64,000 nt of DNA from CALBZH01 sp964538515 (GTDB taxonomy: Bacteria; Desulfobacterota; Syntrophobacteria; Syntrophobacterales; Syntrophobacteraceae). Location of the stretch: contig CAZIEW010000022.1 in assembly GCA_964538515.1 (NCBI GenBank), positions 1 through 64,000 on the forward strand, read 5' to 3'. Shown piece by piece: positions 17,066 through 26,212 of the stretch. The notes beneath the pieces are model-generated. The model made no database searches. It worked only from the letters and a program-made list of their open reading frames with translations, and had not been told where the DNA came from. Position numbers and translations under genes: made by a program. The stretch's first letter is position 1, and the number at the start of each line of letters is the position of its first letter.

Positions 17066-18169
17066 TCACAGCAGCCAGCCCAATAGCGGTCGAAAATCGA
17101 TCAAGGACCCAGCGATCACCACCGCCAGGAGCACCACCATCAGGATGATGAACGCCTTGAACCCCCAGTTCTTCTTGCGACCTTCCCCTCCGCCCAACAT
17201 GCCCATCGGAGATCGAATGACCACCTCAGGCCCTGCATCCGGTCCAGCAACCTCAACCGCCCGCGACGGGACCTCCCTCTTCGGGGGCTTCGACTCGCGC
17301 TTCAAGCGGTTTTCGCTGCTTCTGCCGAGTTTCTGCAGCGCCGGGCTCACCCTTTCCTGAAAACCCGGCGAATCCCCCGCCATCTCTTTGGCTTTCCAAA
17401 CCATCCTCGAATCGATCGCATGCACCCCTTCCATCGCCCCCAGGATAAGACACGCATCGCACACGGTGTGAATGGAGCGGGGATTGCCACCCGTAATTTC
17501 GTAGATGCGCTCCATGGCGCCGTCCGTGAACGACGGTCCCCCGTCGGGACCTGATTTGGACAGCCTGAATTGAATGTATTTCTTGGTTTCTTCGAGGCTC
17601 AGCGGCTCCAGCTGAGTCCTCCGACGGATCCGCTGGTTGAAGGGGACCAGCTCGGGTCTCTTGAGCGTGTCCAGGAAGGACACGTGCGCGAACAGGATGA
17701 GCCGAAACGGATAATGGCCGTCCTGGTTGAAATCGATCAGGTATCGGAGCTTCGTGAGCGTTGACAGCTCCAACTCATTCGCGTCGTCAACGATGATATA
17801 AAACTTGTGAAAGTCGTCTTGCGTCTGATAGTGATTGAAAATAAGCTCCTGAAGATCATTACCGTTACCGAATGACAAACCTAACGCCCGAGCGATCTTC
17901 TTCAAAATCTGCTGATAATCAATATTGGGAGTCGATATATAGAGTAAGAATAGATCTTGCTTGCTTTCTAAAACTTTAACCAGTCTTCTGCAAAAAGTCG
18001 TTTTCCCTGACCCATACTCTCCCGTAACCAGCATGATTAATTCATCAGATTTAAAGTTATATTTAAAATAATAAATAACTTCGAGAAATGGTTTAGAATA
18101 ATAAACGATCCTTCTGTCGGTTGCCATTGCAAAAGGATCTGATCTTAGCTTGTAAAACTCTTGATACAT
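17066..18169 (-). CDS. ExeA/GspA-like AAA ATPase with C-terminal membrane helix
   Basis: A 367-residue ATPase. It opens with MYQEFYKLRSDPFAM, the characteristic ExeA-family start, followed by Walker A GEYGSGKTT (residues 50-58) and Walker B FYIIVDDANE (about 120-129). Sensor/arginine elements are in ITGGNPRSIHTVCD, and after a charged linker a single hydrophobic helix lies near the C-terminus (about 338-358). Such ATPases accompany Wzz/Wza-like proteins in many EPS loci, where they may drive secretion or assembly. ATG 18169 is supported by GAGGTG 7 bases upstream. The first 115 codons are strikingly AT-rich compared with the remainder and with neighbouring genes. Confidence 0.85.
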   Translation of the reverse strand: MYQEFYKLRSDPFAMATDRRIVYYSKPFLEVIYYFKYNFKSDELIMLVTGEYGSGKTTFCRRLVKVLESKQDLFLLYISTPNIDYQQILKKIARALGLSFGNGNDLQELIFNHYQTQDDFHKFYIIVDDANELELSTLTKLRYLIDFNQDGHYPFRLILFAHVSFLDTLKRPELVPFNQRIRRRTQLEPLSLEETKKYIQFRLSKSGPDGGPSFTDGAMERIYEITGGNPRSIHTVCDACLILGAMEGVHAIDSRMVWKAKEMAGDSPGFQERVSPALQKLGRSSENRLKRESKPPKREVPSRAVEVAGPDAGPEVVIRSPMGMLGGGEGRKKNWGFKAFIILMVVLLAVVIAGSLIDFRPLLGWLL

Positions 18170-18180
18170 AGTGACGCACC

Positions 18181-19566
18181 TCAAGCATACCTAGGCATAC
18201 ACCTGGCATTGAGTCCATCCACGACACCGACAATCATAAAGAAAACGGCATTAAAAAACAGACAATAGGACGGTTCAATGAAAAGATTGTTGTTGACGTA
18301 TACACACGCGATGAGTGCCAGAAGAAGCAAGAGATTGATATTGGGAAATCCCCTTTCAGTAACCACATCCGCCAGCTGAAACAGTTTTCGAAACAAGGAC
18401 AGCAAGATGGCCAGGTAGAAGGCAGCGCCGATGAGCCCCAATTCCACGACGAGCCCAATGATGTGATTGTGCTGGGTCTGGTCGGTGATGCTCCCCCCCG
18501 TCGACACTCTCCCCTTGTACCGCTTCACCGACTCCGGGATGAACTGCCCCAGACCTACCCCGAAAAACGGCTGGTCCTGAATCATCTGGACCGACCGTTT
18601 GATGAGGGCCATCCTGATCTCGACCTCTTCCGTCTGCAGAATCCCCCCTGTTTTCCGATCAGAGCTGAAGACTCTGGGTGATAACAGCATGAGACCGACA
18701 AGACCGATTGCGACCGGCATCGCGAACAGCTTCCACTTCGGGGAGGGGGTCCGGTAGAGGGCAAAGAGCGCGGCAAGCGTGATCAAGAAGCCCAAGTAGA
18801 CGGATCGCGTCTGGGTGAAAAAGATTGCCGGGAAGTACAGCAGCAGCAAAAGCCAGTGCACGATACGAGCCATGCCCTTTTTGCGGGCGAGCAGATAGAT
18901 CCCCGCAATGAACCCGTAATTGAGAGCCGACCCGTTGAAGGCCGCGTTCAGAAAAGGCCCTCGTGCCCGGTCCAGGTGGAGCCACACCTTGGGGTCATTG
19001 ATGAATCGTGGAAAAACGAAACGGCGCAGCTCAAAGAACTCAAACGCTGCCGTGATGCAGAGATAAACACCCAGGTAAAACAGCACACGCATCAGAACCG
19101 TGAGGTCCTTCTCGTCCACCACATAGTGCTTCGCAAAGAGGAACACGAAAAACGGGAGCAGATACCCCGTGAGAAACTGATTCCAGGGAGACGGGTACTC
19201 CGGGGCCGCCTGTTTGAAGCCATGCACGAGCATGGAGGCCACGCACATGGCCGAGAACAGGACCACGCACACTTCAATCGATAGGGTTCCCACTTTCCTG
19301 ATTCTCCCGGACACGACGCCAAAGCCCAGAACAGCCAGGAGCGCGATGAAGATGAGCCGATCCACGCTGATGTCGAACATCCCCGGGAGCCGGATATTGA
19401 AAAAGTAAGGTCCCCAGACCGCCGAGGTGATCAGCCACAGCCCCAAAATGAGCACCGGCAAGCCGGGATACTCGGATTCCGAAAAAGCCGTCCTTTGGGA
19501 CAGATAGCGGATGCTGACGATCACAATCAGCGAAGCGAGGATGGTCCCAAGAAGAGTCAGCTCCAT
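18181..19566 (-). CDS. O-antigen ligase/Wzy-type polymerase
   Basis: A 461-residue integral membrane protein with about 11-12 hydrophobic segments and a large periplasmic loop. The Wzy_C signature region is present: FFGVGLGQFIPESVKRYKG and the His-containing DQTQHNHIIGLVVELGLIGA. The family joins lipid-linked repeat units into polymer in the periplasm or ligates them to an acceptor. In this locus, with flippase, Wzz and Wza, a polymerase role is most likely. ATG 19566 is chosen (MELTLLGTILASL) four bases after the Wzz-like stop; the longer frame to 19704 would run into that gene. Confidence 0.87.
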   Translation of the reverse strand: MELTLLGTILASLIVIVSIRYLSQRTAFSESEYPGLPVLILGLWLITSAVWGPYFFNIRLPGMFDISVDRLIFIALLAVLGFGVVSGRIRKVGTLSIEVCVVLFSAMCVASMLVHGFKQAAPEYPSPWNQFLTGYLLPFFVFLFAKHYVVDEKDLTVLMRVLFYLGVYLCITAAFEFFELRRFVFPRFINDPKVWLHLDRARGPFLNAAFNGSALNYGFIAGIYLLARKKGMARIVHWLLLLLYFPAIFFTQTRSVYLGFLITLAALFALYRTPSPKWKLFAMPVAIGLVGLMLLSPRVFSSDRKTGGILQTEEVEIRMALIKRSVQMIQDQPFFGVGLGQFIPESVKRYKGRVSTGGSITDQTQHNHIIGLVVELGLIGAAFYLAILLSLFRKLFQLADVVTERGFPNINLLLLLALIACVYVNNNLFIEPSYCLFFNAVFFMIVGVVDGLNARCMPRYA

Positions 19567-19570
19567 TGCA

Positions 19571-20995
19571 TCACCCGACCTTGGGCACGGATCCCAAGTA
19601 ACGCAGTTTGAGATATCGCTCGATATCGGCCGGCTTCTTGATCGTATGATCCAGGTAGTCCAGTGTGACGGCGAACGCCACGCCCAGGACGATCCCCGCC
19701 ACAAAACCGAGAATGATGATGAGAATCCGGTTGGGCTTGATCGGCTTGACCGGCATCTGGGGCAGGTCGACGAGGGTGAGGTACTGCTTCTCCTGATTCA
19801 GGGCGCTGGCCATGCGCGCCTGCTCCAGCTGCGCACGCCCTTGGGTGTACGCGTCCTTTGCGATGGTGTATTCCTGCTTCAGGTGGAGGTACTCGGATTT
19901 TTGCCTGGCGATCGTCCGGATCTGCTCCTCGAGCTGCTCAATCACCTTCTCCAATTCCGACACCCTGGCCTCGATGGTGGAGACCGTGATCTTTTGGGCC
20001 CTCGAGACCCGTTCCATCTCTTCCTTCAAGGATTTCACGTTGAGCGTCAATTCCTTTTCAACGCGGACCATCGGGTCGAAATCCTTGGTGAATTGCGGCT
20101 TCATCTCGTTGAGCTGGATCTGCAGCTGAGCCACCTTGTTGCGATAGGCCGTGATGGCTTTTCCAGGCGACTCCATTTGCGTCGGGATAACCGGGATGGA
20201 CTTCGACGAAAGCTCCTTGTCGATGGCTTCAATGAGCGTCCTGGCACTCGCCAGCTCTTCCTGCATCTCGTGGTACTTGCGCAGGGATTGGGTCAGCAGG
20301 GCGTTCGCTCCGACCTCGATGTTCGTCTTTCCCGCCGATTCGAGGTTCAGAATCTCAACCAGCGCCAAAGCATGATTGGTCTCATACTCCCGAAGTTTTT
20401 TATCTTTCTCCAGCATGTCCTTAGACAGACCTTCGACCTGCTGCTTGAAGAAATCATACGAATAGTCCGTCTTGGACTTGGTGAGCTCGGTGTAAGAGTC
20501 GAGATAGGCCTCCGATATCGCCCTCGTCATGTCCAGGGCATTCTTGGCATTGCTGTCCATGAAGCTGACGTAGAATACATTCGACCCCTCAAAAGTCTCT
20601 CCTCCCGGTGGCGTGACCTCCACATGCTCCATCAGCTTCGCGATTCTCTTGGGAACTTGGTCGGCGGGCATCTCCGGGCTGAGCTTCTGAACGACTTTGC
20701 CCAGCACGCGGTGGGAAAGGATGAGCTCTTTCTGGTCCAACATGTAGCGGGCCATTCGGTTTTTGTAGTCGTAGAAGGTCTCCCGCTGCAGGGGATCGAG
20801 CGACTGGGGGATGGTCAGGGAAAAACTGGCGGAGGACCGGTAAACGGGAGGCAACAGGATGGCGATCAGGGCCGTCACCAAAAAGACGACCAGGAAGACG
20901 GAAAAGACGACCTTCGAGCGATCAAAGAGAATGAAGAGAAAATCTCTCATGGAGCTCTGCATCTGACGTTCAAGGTATCGATCTTCTTTTTCCAT
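19571..20995 (-). CDS. Wzz/GumC-like polysaccharide chain-length determinant
   Basis: A 474-residue polysaccharide co-polymerase. Membrane helix 1 (about residues 26-46, VFSVFLVVFLVTALIAILL) and helix 2 near the C-terminus (LIIIILGFVAGIVLGVAFAV-like) bracket a long periplasmic segment rich in coiled coil (about 170-400). The proline motif PVKPIKPN precedes helix 2, as in Wzz proteins. No cytoplasmic kinase domain is fused; the separate CpsD-like protein supplies that fold. It controls EPS polymer length and links to the Wza-like exporter. ATG 20995 (MEKEDRYLERQ) is supported by GGAAG about 7 bases upstream. Confidence 0.9.
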   Translation of the reverse strand: MEKEDRYLERQMQSSMRDFLFILFDRSKVVFSVFLVVFLVTALIAILLPPVYRSSASFSLTIPQSLDPLQRETFYDYKNRMARYMLDQKELILSHRVLGKVVQKLSPEMPADQVPKRIAKLMEHVEVTPPGGETFEGSNVFYVSFMDSNAKNALDMTRAISEAYLDSYTELTKSKTDYSYDFFKQQVEGLSKDMLEKDKKLREYETNHALALVEILNLESAGKTNIEVGANALLTQSLRKYHEMQEELASARTLIEAIDKELSSKSIPVIPTQMESPGKAITAYRNKVAQLQIQLNEMKPQFTKDFDPMVRVEKELTLNVKSLKEEMERVSRAQKITVSTIEARVSELEKVIEQLEEQIRTIARQKSEYLHLKQEYTIAKDAYTQGRAQLEQARMASALNQEKQYLTLVDLPQMPVKPIKPNRILIIILGFVAGIVLGVAFAVTLDYLDHTIKKPADIERYLKLRYLGSVPKVG

Positions 20996-21104
20996 GTTGG
21001 ACTTCCACTGCTGGATGTTGTCGCAATTCGTCAGAAAGACATGTCTCTTCCAAACTGTCAGGCCCGCCTCCCTTGGCACGCAGGCCTGATCGTGTCAACC
21101 CCTG

Positions 21105-22220
21105 CTAGAGGTTCCCGGCAAATACATCGATGTTGAACACGGTCTGGAACGGAAAGACGGCATAGAGTCCCTTCGTGAAGATCTTCGCGACCAAGTCGTT
21201 AAACTTGTCAAGCGGTCCTCGAGGGACATACACGATGTCCGCCGGTCTCAAGGTCAGATTCGGATGGGGCACGCCCTTCTCCAGCACGGCGTCGAGATCC
21301 ACCTTGAAGGCGATGGGACGCTGCAGCCCATCGTTTCGAAAAACAACGACCTCCTTCAAATGAGCGCTCTTCTTATGCCCGTTTGCCATGGCGATGGCGT
21401 CGACCAGGTTGATCCGCTGGGACATCGTGTAGGCGCCGGGCTTTTCCACCTCGCCGACGATGTAGACCTTGGCGTTGTGAATCTCGAGCAAAATCAAGGT
21501 AGAGTGAAGGTTCCTGATAAAATCCGAATACTTCTCGTTGACCTTGCGCTCGAGCTCGACAAGGGAAAGCCCTTCGGCCTGCAGATTGCCGATGATCGGA
21601 AACGCAATCTGGCCGTCGGGGGTTACGGGAGCGATCTTGCTCTGCCCACGGGGGGCCGTGGTGATTGCCTTCTTGAGCTCCTCGATCTTTGTGTTGAACT
21701 CCTCCAGCGCGACCGTGATCGACGGGTTGTTGATGTAGGCAGCGTACCTCTTGTTCAACAGCGCAGCAAGCTCTCTAGGGGTTTTCGACTCGGCCGCCAC
21801 ATCTCCAATCAGCGGCAAGGTAACCTTGCCGTCCGTCCTCACCACCGCCGTGGTACTGAACTGGGGATGAAAGGGAAACGTGACACTGATCCGATCCTGC
21901 ACCTCGAGTCGGTAGTCCTCGGGGGTCTTCTCGTAGCGGATGTGATAGACGATCTCCACCACGTCTCCCGGTCCCATCCGATACGCAGGAACATTGGGCA
22001 CCGGGATTTCGTCCACCACCTTGTAGCCGCTCTCCGCGTCGGCCTTATCCGGAGTCATCTTCAGCTCGTCTTCAAGCCTCTGAAGCTTCGCCACATCCTC
22101 CCGCGTCTCCACAGTCAGCTCGAAACGCTTGTCCTTATCGGACGTGTGGGTGCAGGAGCCCAGGAAGACAGGGATCAACAAAGCCCCGACATAAGAGCAC
22201 AGACGTATCCACTTTTTCAT
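21105..22220 (-). CDS. Wza-like polysaccharide export lipoprotein (OPX family)
   Basis: A 371-residue outer-membrane/periplasmic export protein. The lipoprotein signal peptide has the lipobox FLGSC, so the mature chain begins at Cys22-23. It then has a Poly_export domain (YRMGPGDVVEIVY) and two to three SLBB-type domains: TVVRTDGKVTLPLIGDV, VTPDGQIAFPIIGN and VYIVGEVEKPGAYTM. OPX proteins form the channel or gate through which Wzy-dependent EPS leaves the periplasm. It is the first gene of the minus-strand EPS unit. ATG 22220 is chosen because AGAGGTGAG is correctly placed and it opens the signal peptide. Confidence 0.92.
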   Translation of the reverse strand: MKKWIRLCSYVGALLIPVFLGSCTHTSDKDKRFELTVETREDVAKLQRLEDELKMTPDKADAESGYKVVDEIPVPNVPAYRMGPGDVVEIVYHIRYEKTPEDYRLEVQDRISVTFPFHPQFSTTAVVRTDGKVTLPLIGDVAAESKTPRELAALLNKRYAAYINNPSITVALEEFNTKIEELKKAITTAPRGQSKIAPVTPDGQIAFPIIGNLQAEGLSLVELERKVNEKYSDFIRNLHSTLILLEIHNAKVYIVGEVEKPGAYTMSQRINLVDAIAMANGHKKSAHLKEVVVFRNDGLQRPIAFKVDLDAVLEKGVPHPNLTLRPADIVYVPRGPLDKFNDLVAKIFTKGLYAVFPFQTVFNIDVFAGNL

Positions 22221-22798
22221 TGTCCAACTCACCTCTTGCCGGTTTATAGTCAAGACCCCGATAATCGCTACGGATTTTTGACATCGGACGCAATACGATC
22301 GACGTAAAGACACCCTCTTACAATGGCTGTGCTCCGTGAGTAGCCTTGAGCACTAAGTGATAACAAGGACTTAGAATCAAGCCGCTTGGGCGAGCCTGCC
22401 CCGATTCCCCACTCAACCCATTGATTTCACGGCCCCTGCTCATGCCGAAAGGCCGCCCTTCCAACGCCTTATTGTGCTTGTATACCATGTCCCGGAGCGA
22501 CACAATACCTTGCAAGCGCATCCCAGGATTTCCTCGTTTTTCTGGTTGGAAAAGGACAGGAATGATCCCGACAAGGACGTCCCGACGTCTTTCATCTATC
22601 GTAGGCCGGGCGAAGATCAGGTCGTATCAGCACAACGAAGATTTTCTTGTAGCAAAGACCACGCCTGCGCCGGCATGAGCAAGCTCTTGCTGGGTCAGGT
22701 GGCATCCCCTGAAAGAGTACAAAGAGAGGTCGTGAGGATCACAGCGGTGACTTGGTGCTCTGTCATGGAACGGAAGGGATGATTCGGATGTCCCCAAG
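22221..22798. other. Intergenic region upstream of the Wza-like gene
   Basis: 578 bases without a convincing gene between livF and the Wza-like gene. Short frames here have no recognisable protein features. Two things stand out: a possible sigma-54 site at 22651-22666 on the minus strand, and a small perfect inverted repeat AGCAAG-CT-CTTGCT around 22678-22691. The length suits a long regulated 5' leader for the EPS export genes, but no known riboswitch was recognised. Confidence 0.6.
22651..22666 (-). promoter_or_regulatory. Possible sigma-54 promoter for the minus-strand EPS unit
   Basis: On the minus strand the bases read AGGCGT-N5-TTGCT. GG and GC are spaced 10 apart and the -12 element TTGCT is perfect; the -24 element keeps GGC but not AC. 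It would give a leader of about 420 bases before the Wza-like start. It is suggestive mainly because a similar partial match precedes the plus-strand EPS unit. Confidence 0.3.
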
Positions 22799-23518
22799 TC
22801 AGAGGGCACGCCCACCCAAATACGCGGCCTGGACCTGGGCGTTGGCCATGAGATCGGCTGCCGGGCCCTCCATCACGATGCGACCGATCTCCATCACATA
22901 GGCCCGATGGGCCAGGCGCAGGGCAGCCCGTGCGTTTTGCTCGACGAGCAGGATGGTTACGCCGCTTCCGTTGATTTCGCGAATCGTCTGGAAGATCGCT
23001 TTAACCAGCAGCGGCGCGAGGCCGAGGCTGGGCTCATCGAGGAGGAGGATCTTCGGCTGGCTCATGAGTGCGCGCCCGATGGCCAGCATCTGCTGCTCGC
23101 CGCCGCTTAACGTCCCCGCCAGCTGACTGCGCCGCTCGGCGAGAATCGGGAAGAGGGTGTAAATCCATTCCTGGGTTCGTTTGACGCGCATTGCATCGCT
23201 GCACGTGAAGGCCCCGAGATTCATGTTCTCCTGAACCGTCAGCGTCCCGAACATGCGGCGTCCCTCCGGGACCTGGGCGATCCCCTGCCGCACCACGTCG
23301 TGCCCCTGCATCTTATGAAGCAGTGCATCGCGAAACCGGATGGAGCCCCTTGCGGGCTTGAGCAGACCGCTCAGGGTCATGAGCATGGTCGACTTGCCGG
23401 CGCCATTGGCTCCGAGAATGGCCACGATCTCCCCTTCGCTGATCTTGAGGTCGATCCCGTGGAGCACCTCGATGTTACCGTATTTCACGTGCAAGTCGGC
23501 CACTTCAAGCAGCAGCAT
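22799..23518 (-). CDS. livF: Branched-chain amino acid ABC transporter ATPase LivF
   Basis: A 239-residue ABC ATPase. Walker A is GANGAGKST (about residues 36-44). The Q-loop/LivF-type segment IAQVPEGRRMFGTLTVQENM, signature LSGGEQQMLAIGRALM, Walker B ILLLDEPSLGLAP and the switch region LLVEQNA follow. The PEGRRMF and VQENM pattern is typical of LivF rather than LivG. It energises uptake of leucine/isoleucine/valine or related amino acids (HAAT family) at the inner membrane. It is the last gene of livHMGF, 15 bases after livG. Confidence 0.93.
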   Translation of the reverse strand: MLLLEVADLHVKYGNIEVLHGIDLKISEGEIVAILGANGAGKSTMLMTLSGLLKPARGSIRFRDALLHKMQGHDVVRQGIAQVPEGRRMFGTLTVQENMNLGAFTCSDAMRVKRTQEWIYTLFPILAERRSQLAGTLSGGEQQMLAIGRALMSQPKILLLDEPSLGLAPLLVKAIFQTIREINGSGVTILLVEQNARAALRLAHRAYVMEIGRIVMEGPAADLMANAQVQAAYLGGRAL

Positions 23519-23533
23519 GTCGCCCGTCGCTTT

Positions 23534-24301
23534 CTACCAGTCGCTTTCGGTCCCCAGGTAGGCTTCGATCACGCGTGAGTCCTGCCGGACGGCTTCCGGA
23601 GTACCGTCGGCGATTTTCGACCCGTATTCCACCACCACGATCTTCTCGCACACCCGCATGACCAAGCTCATGTCGTGCTCAATCAGGAGCACCGTAATGC
23701 CCTTGTCCCGAATCTTCCAGATGAGTGAAACGAGCTGATTCGTCTCCTGCTCGTTCATTCCCCCCGCCGGCTCGTCCAGGATGAGCAGCCGGGGCCCCGT
23801 CGTCATGGCTCGGGCGATCTCCAGCAGACGCTGATTCCCGTAGGACAGGTTTTTGGACATCTGCATCGCCTGCTGCCGCAGCCCGACAAATTCAAGCGAT
23901 TCCAAGGCGCGTCTTTGGGCCTCCCTTTCCTCGCGTTTTTGAGAGGGTGTGTGGAAGAGTGACCCGATCACTCCGGCCTTCATCTGGCAATGACACCCGG
24001 CCAAAGCGTTCTCAAGCACCGAAAGGTTCTGGAAGAGCCTGATGGTCTGAAAGGTTCTCGCGATCCCGAGAGCGACGATCTGGTGCGTGCGGCGGCCGCC
24101 GATCGGCGTGTCGCGAAACCGAATGTCTCCTGAGTCTGGTCTGTAAATACCCGTAATCAAGTTGAAAATGGTGGTTTTGCCCGCACCGTTGGGTCCGATG
24201 AGTCCCACGATGCTCCCCTCCTCCACGTCGAATGAGACCTGGCTCACGGCCATGAGCCCTCCGAAGGTCTTCGTAACGCGGTGAAGGCTCAGCAGACTCA
24301 T
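23534..24301 (-). CDS. livG: Branched-chain amino acid ABC transporter ATPase LivG
   Basis: A 255-residue ABC ATPase with the LivG hallmarks. These are Walker A GPNGAGKTT (about residues 36-44), FNLITGIYRPDSGDI, IARTFQTIRLFQNLSVLEN, signature LSYGNQRLLEIARAM, Walker B LLILDEPAGGMNEQE and LLIEHDM. It pairs with LivF on the LivH/LivM membrane dimer. Its ATG overlaps the livM stop (ATGA). Confidence 0.93.
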   Translation of the reverse strand: MSLLSLHRVTKTFGGLMAVSQVSFDVEEGSIVGLIGPNGAGKTTIFNLITGIYRPDSGDIRFRDTPIGGRRTHQIVALGIARTFQTIRLFQNLSVLENALAGCHCQMKAGVIGSLFHTPSQKREEREAQRRALESLEFVGLRQQAMQMSKNLSYGNQRLLEIARAMTTGPRLLILDEPAGGMNEQETNQLVSLIWKIRDKGITVLLIEHDMSLVMRVCEKIVVVEYGSKIADGTPEAVRQDSRVIEAYLGTESDW

Positions 24302-25257
24302 GAGCGCACCTCCGCCTCACCCTCGATCGGCAGGTCGTATCGGCGCGGCCGCGCCGGCAAAAGCCCCTGCGTGCGGAAGATCATCATCACCACCATGGCG
24401 GCTCCAAACACCAGCATCCGCGCATTGGCAAACTCGCGAAACAGCTCCGGCAGCCCGACGACCAGGAAGGCCCCAAGGAGCATGCCCGGTATGCTCCCCG
24501 ATCCCCCTAGAATGACGATGGCGAACATGAGGACCGATTCCCAGAAGCTAAAGGCTTCCGGAGCGATGAGCATCATTTTCGACGCATAAAGGGTTCCCAC
24601 CATGCCGGCCCAACCTGCTCCAAGGACAAAAACCGCCAGCTTGTAATGAGCCGTGTTGATGCCGCTGCCCTCGGCGGCCACTTCGTCTTCGCGCAGGTAA
24701 TTGATTGCCCGCCCAAACCGGGAGTACTCCAGAAAGTGCAACAGGAAAACCGTGATGCCGGTGCAGGTCCACAACAAGTAGTAGAACTGCATCGGGGTGC
24801 GAATGACGTACCCGAATAGAGATGGCCGCGCAATCCCCGATATGCCGTTTGAGCCACCGGTGATGCCGAAGACATCGTTTACGAGCGCAATCCGAAGGAT
24901 CTCCCCCACACCGATCGTCACGATGCACAGGTAATCGCCTCGCAGATGGATGATGGGACGAGCCACCAGCATCGCGAAAAGCCCGGCTGTGACCGCGCTC
25001 ACGGGAAGCGTCCACAAGATGGGCACCTGGTAGTGGGTGTTCAAGATCCCCGTCGTGTAGGCCCCGATGGCGTAAAAGGCAGCATGGCCGAGGTTAAAAA
25101 GCCCCGTGTGGCCGACGATGAGATTCAAGCTCAGGGAAAGGATGGAATAGATGGCGACGTTGTTCAGAACGTCGATCCAATAGGGGTTCAAGCCGAGGGG
25201 CAGCACCGCGATCAGACACGCGATTCCCGCCGTGATGCACTGGCTCCTCATCCTCAT
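24298..25257 (-). CDS. livM: Branched-chain amino acid ABC transporter permease LivM
   Basis: A 319-residue permease with about eight to nine membrane helices. LivM-type motifs are visible: LSLNLIVGHTGLFNLGHAAFYAIGAY near the N-terminus, LRGDYLCIVTIGVGEILRI, and the conserved cytoplasmic loop GRAINYLREDEVAAEGSGIN that contacts the ATPases. It overlaps livH and livG by 4 bases on either side. No periplasmic binding-protein gene (LivJ/LivK) lies in the window, so that component must be encoded elsewhere. Confidence 0.93.
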   Translation of the reverse strand: MRMRSQCITAGIACLIAVLPLGLNPYWIDVLNNVAIYSILSLSLNLIVGHTGLFNLGHAAFYAIGAYTTGILNTHYQVPILWTLPVSAVTAGLFAMLVARPIIHLRGDYLCIVTIGVGEILRIALVNDVFGITGGSNGISGIARPSLFGYVIRTPMQFYYLLWTCTGITVFLLHFLEYSRFGRAINYLREDEVAAEGSGINTAHYKLAVFVLGAGWAGMVGTLYASKMMLIAPEAFSFWESVLMFAIVILGGSGSIPGMLLGAFLVVGLPELFREFANARMLVFGAAMVVMMIFRTQGLLPARPRRYDLPIEGEAEVRS

Positions 25258-26159
25258 ACTTTTTCCGCCACCCGTTCGCCCAAAAGTCCCGTAGGACGAA
25301 CCATGAGAATCAGGATCAAAACGACAAATGCGATCGCGTCCTTGTAAGCGAGCGACACGTAGGCAGCCCCCATCGCCTCGATCACTCCGAGCAGGATCCC
25401 CCCCAGCATGGCTCCGGGAATGTTTCCGATGCCTCCCAGGATGGCGGCCGTAAATGCCTTCAGCCCATATCCCCAGCCCATGGTGAAGGTGATCTGACCG
25501 TAGTAGAGCCCCACCATCAGCCCCGCGACCCCGCCCAGCGCCGGTCCGACCATAAAGACGAGAAGGATCACCCGGTTCACATTGATTCCCATCAACCGGG
25601 CGGCCCCCTGGTCGATGGCGGCGGCTCGGATCGCCGTTCCCACCTTCGTCTTTTGAATGAAAAAGTACAGCACCAGCATGATCAGCAGAGATGCGAGGAG
25701 GATCAGAATGCGCACGAGAGGAATAGGCAATCCCAAAATGTTAAGCGTAATTTTGGGAAGGATATCCTGAGGATAGACCTGAAAGCGCGCGCCGTAGATC
25801 AACATCACGCTGTTTTGCAGAAAAATCGACGCTCCCAGAGCCGATACAACCGCCGATAAACGCGGCGATTCGCGAAGGGGCCGGTAAGCCACCCGATCGA
25901 GCAACGCCCCGACCATCGCCACCAGCCCCATCACCATGAAGGCCAGCACGAACGTTCCGAGCAACGGTCCGACCTTGCCCATGATCCCCAAGGAGGTGAG
26001 CAGCGTCAGCCCCAGGTAAGCTCCAAGCGTGAAGAGATCACTGTGGGCGAAGTTGATCAGCTTGAGCACACCGTACACCATGGTATAGCCCAACGCGATG
26101 AGCGCGTAGATGCCACCCACCGCCAAACCATTGGTCAACTGCTGGAAGAACTGTTCCAT
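25254..26159 (-). CDS. livH: Branched-chain amino acid ABC transporter permease LivH
   Basis: A 301-residue permease with about eight membrane helices and the LivH signature start FFQQLTNGLAVGGIYALIAL followed by GYTMVYGVLKLINFAHSD. The cytoplasmic loop KTKVGTAIRAAAIDQGAARL, the EAA-like coupling region, and GLKAFTAAILGGIGNIPGAM are present. It is the first liv gene, 283 bases downstream of korC with an inverted-repeat element in between, so it may have its own promoter or be read through from the kor genes. Confidence 0.93.
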   Translation of the reverse strand: MEQFFQQLTNGLAVGGIYALIALGYTMVYGVLKLINFAHSDLFTLGAYLGLTLLTSLGIMGKVGPLLGTFVLAFMVMGLVAMVGALLDRVAYRPLRESPRLSAVVSALGASIFLQNSVMLIYGARFQVYPQDILPKITLNILGLPIPLVRILILLASLLIMLVLYFFIQKTKVGTAIRAAAIDQGAARLMGINVNRVILLVFMVGPALGGVAGLMVGLYYGQITFTMGWGYGLKAFTAAILGGIGNIPGAMLGGILLGVIEAMGAAYVSLAYKDAIAFVVLILILMVRPTGLLGERVAEKV

Positions 26160-26212
26160 GATCCCCGTTCAACTGTTGCGACCTGCGCGTTTTTCCTTGA
26201 AACCGCCACGTC

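Noticed and set aside
22421..22678. Plus-strand 85-codon frame in the gap upstream of the Wza-like gene
   Set aside because: No ribosome-binding site, composition unlike neighbouring proteins, no recognisable features; probably leader or intergenic DNA.
22678..22691. AGCAAG-CT-CTTGCT palindrome
   Set aside because: Too short, with a 2-base loop; could be chance or part of a regulator site, but nothing else supports a call.
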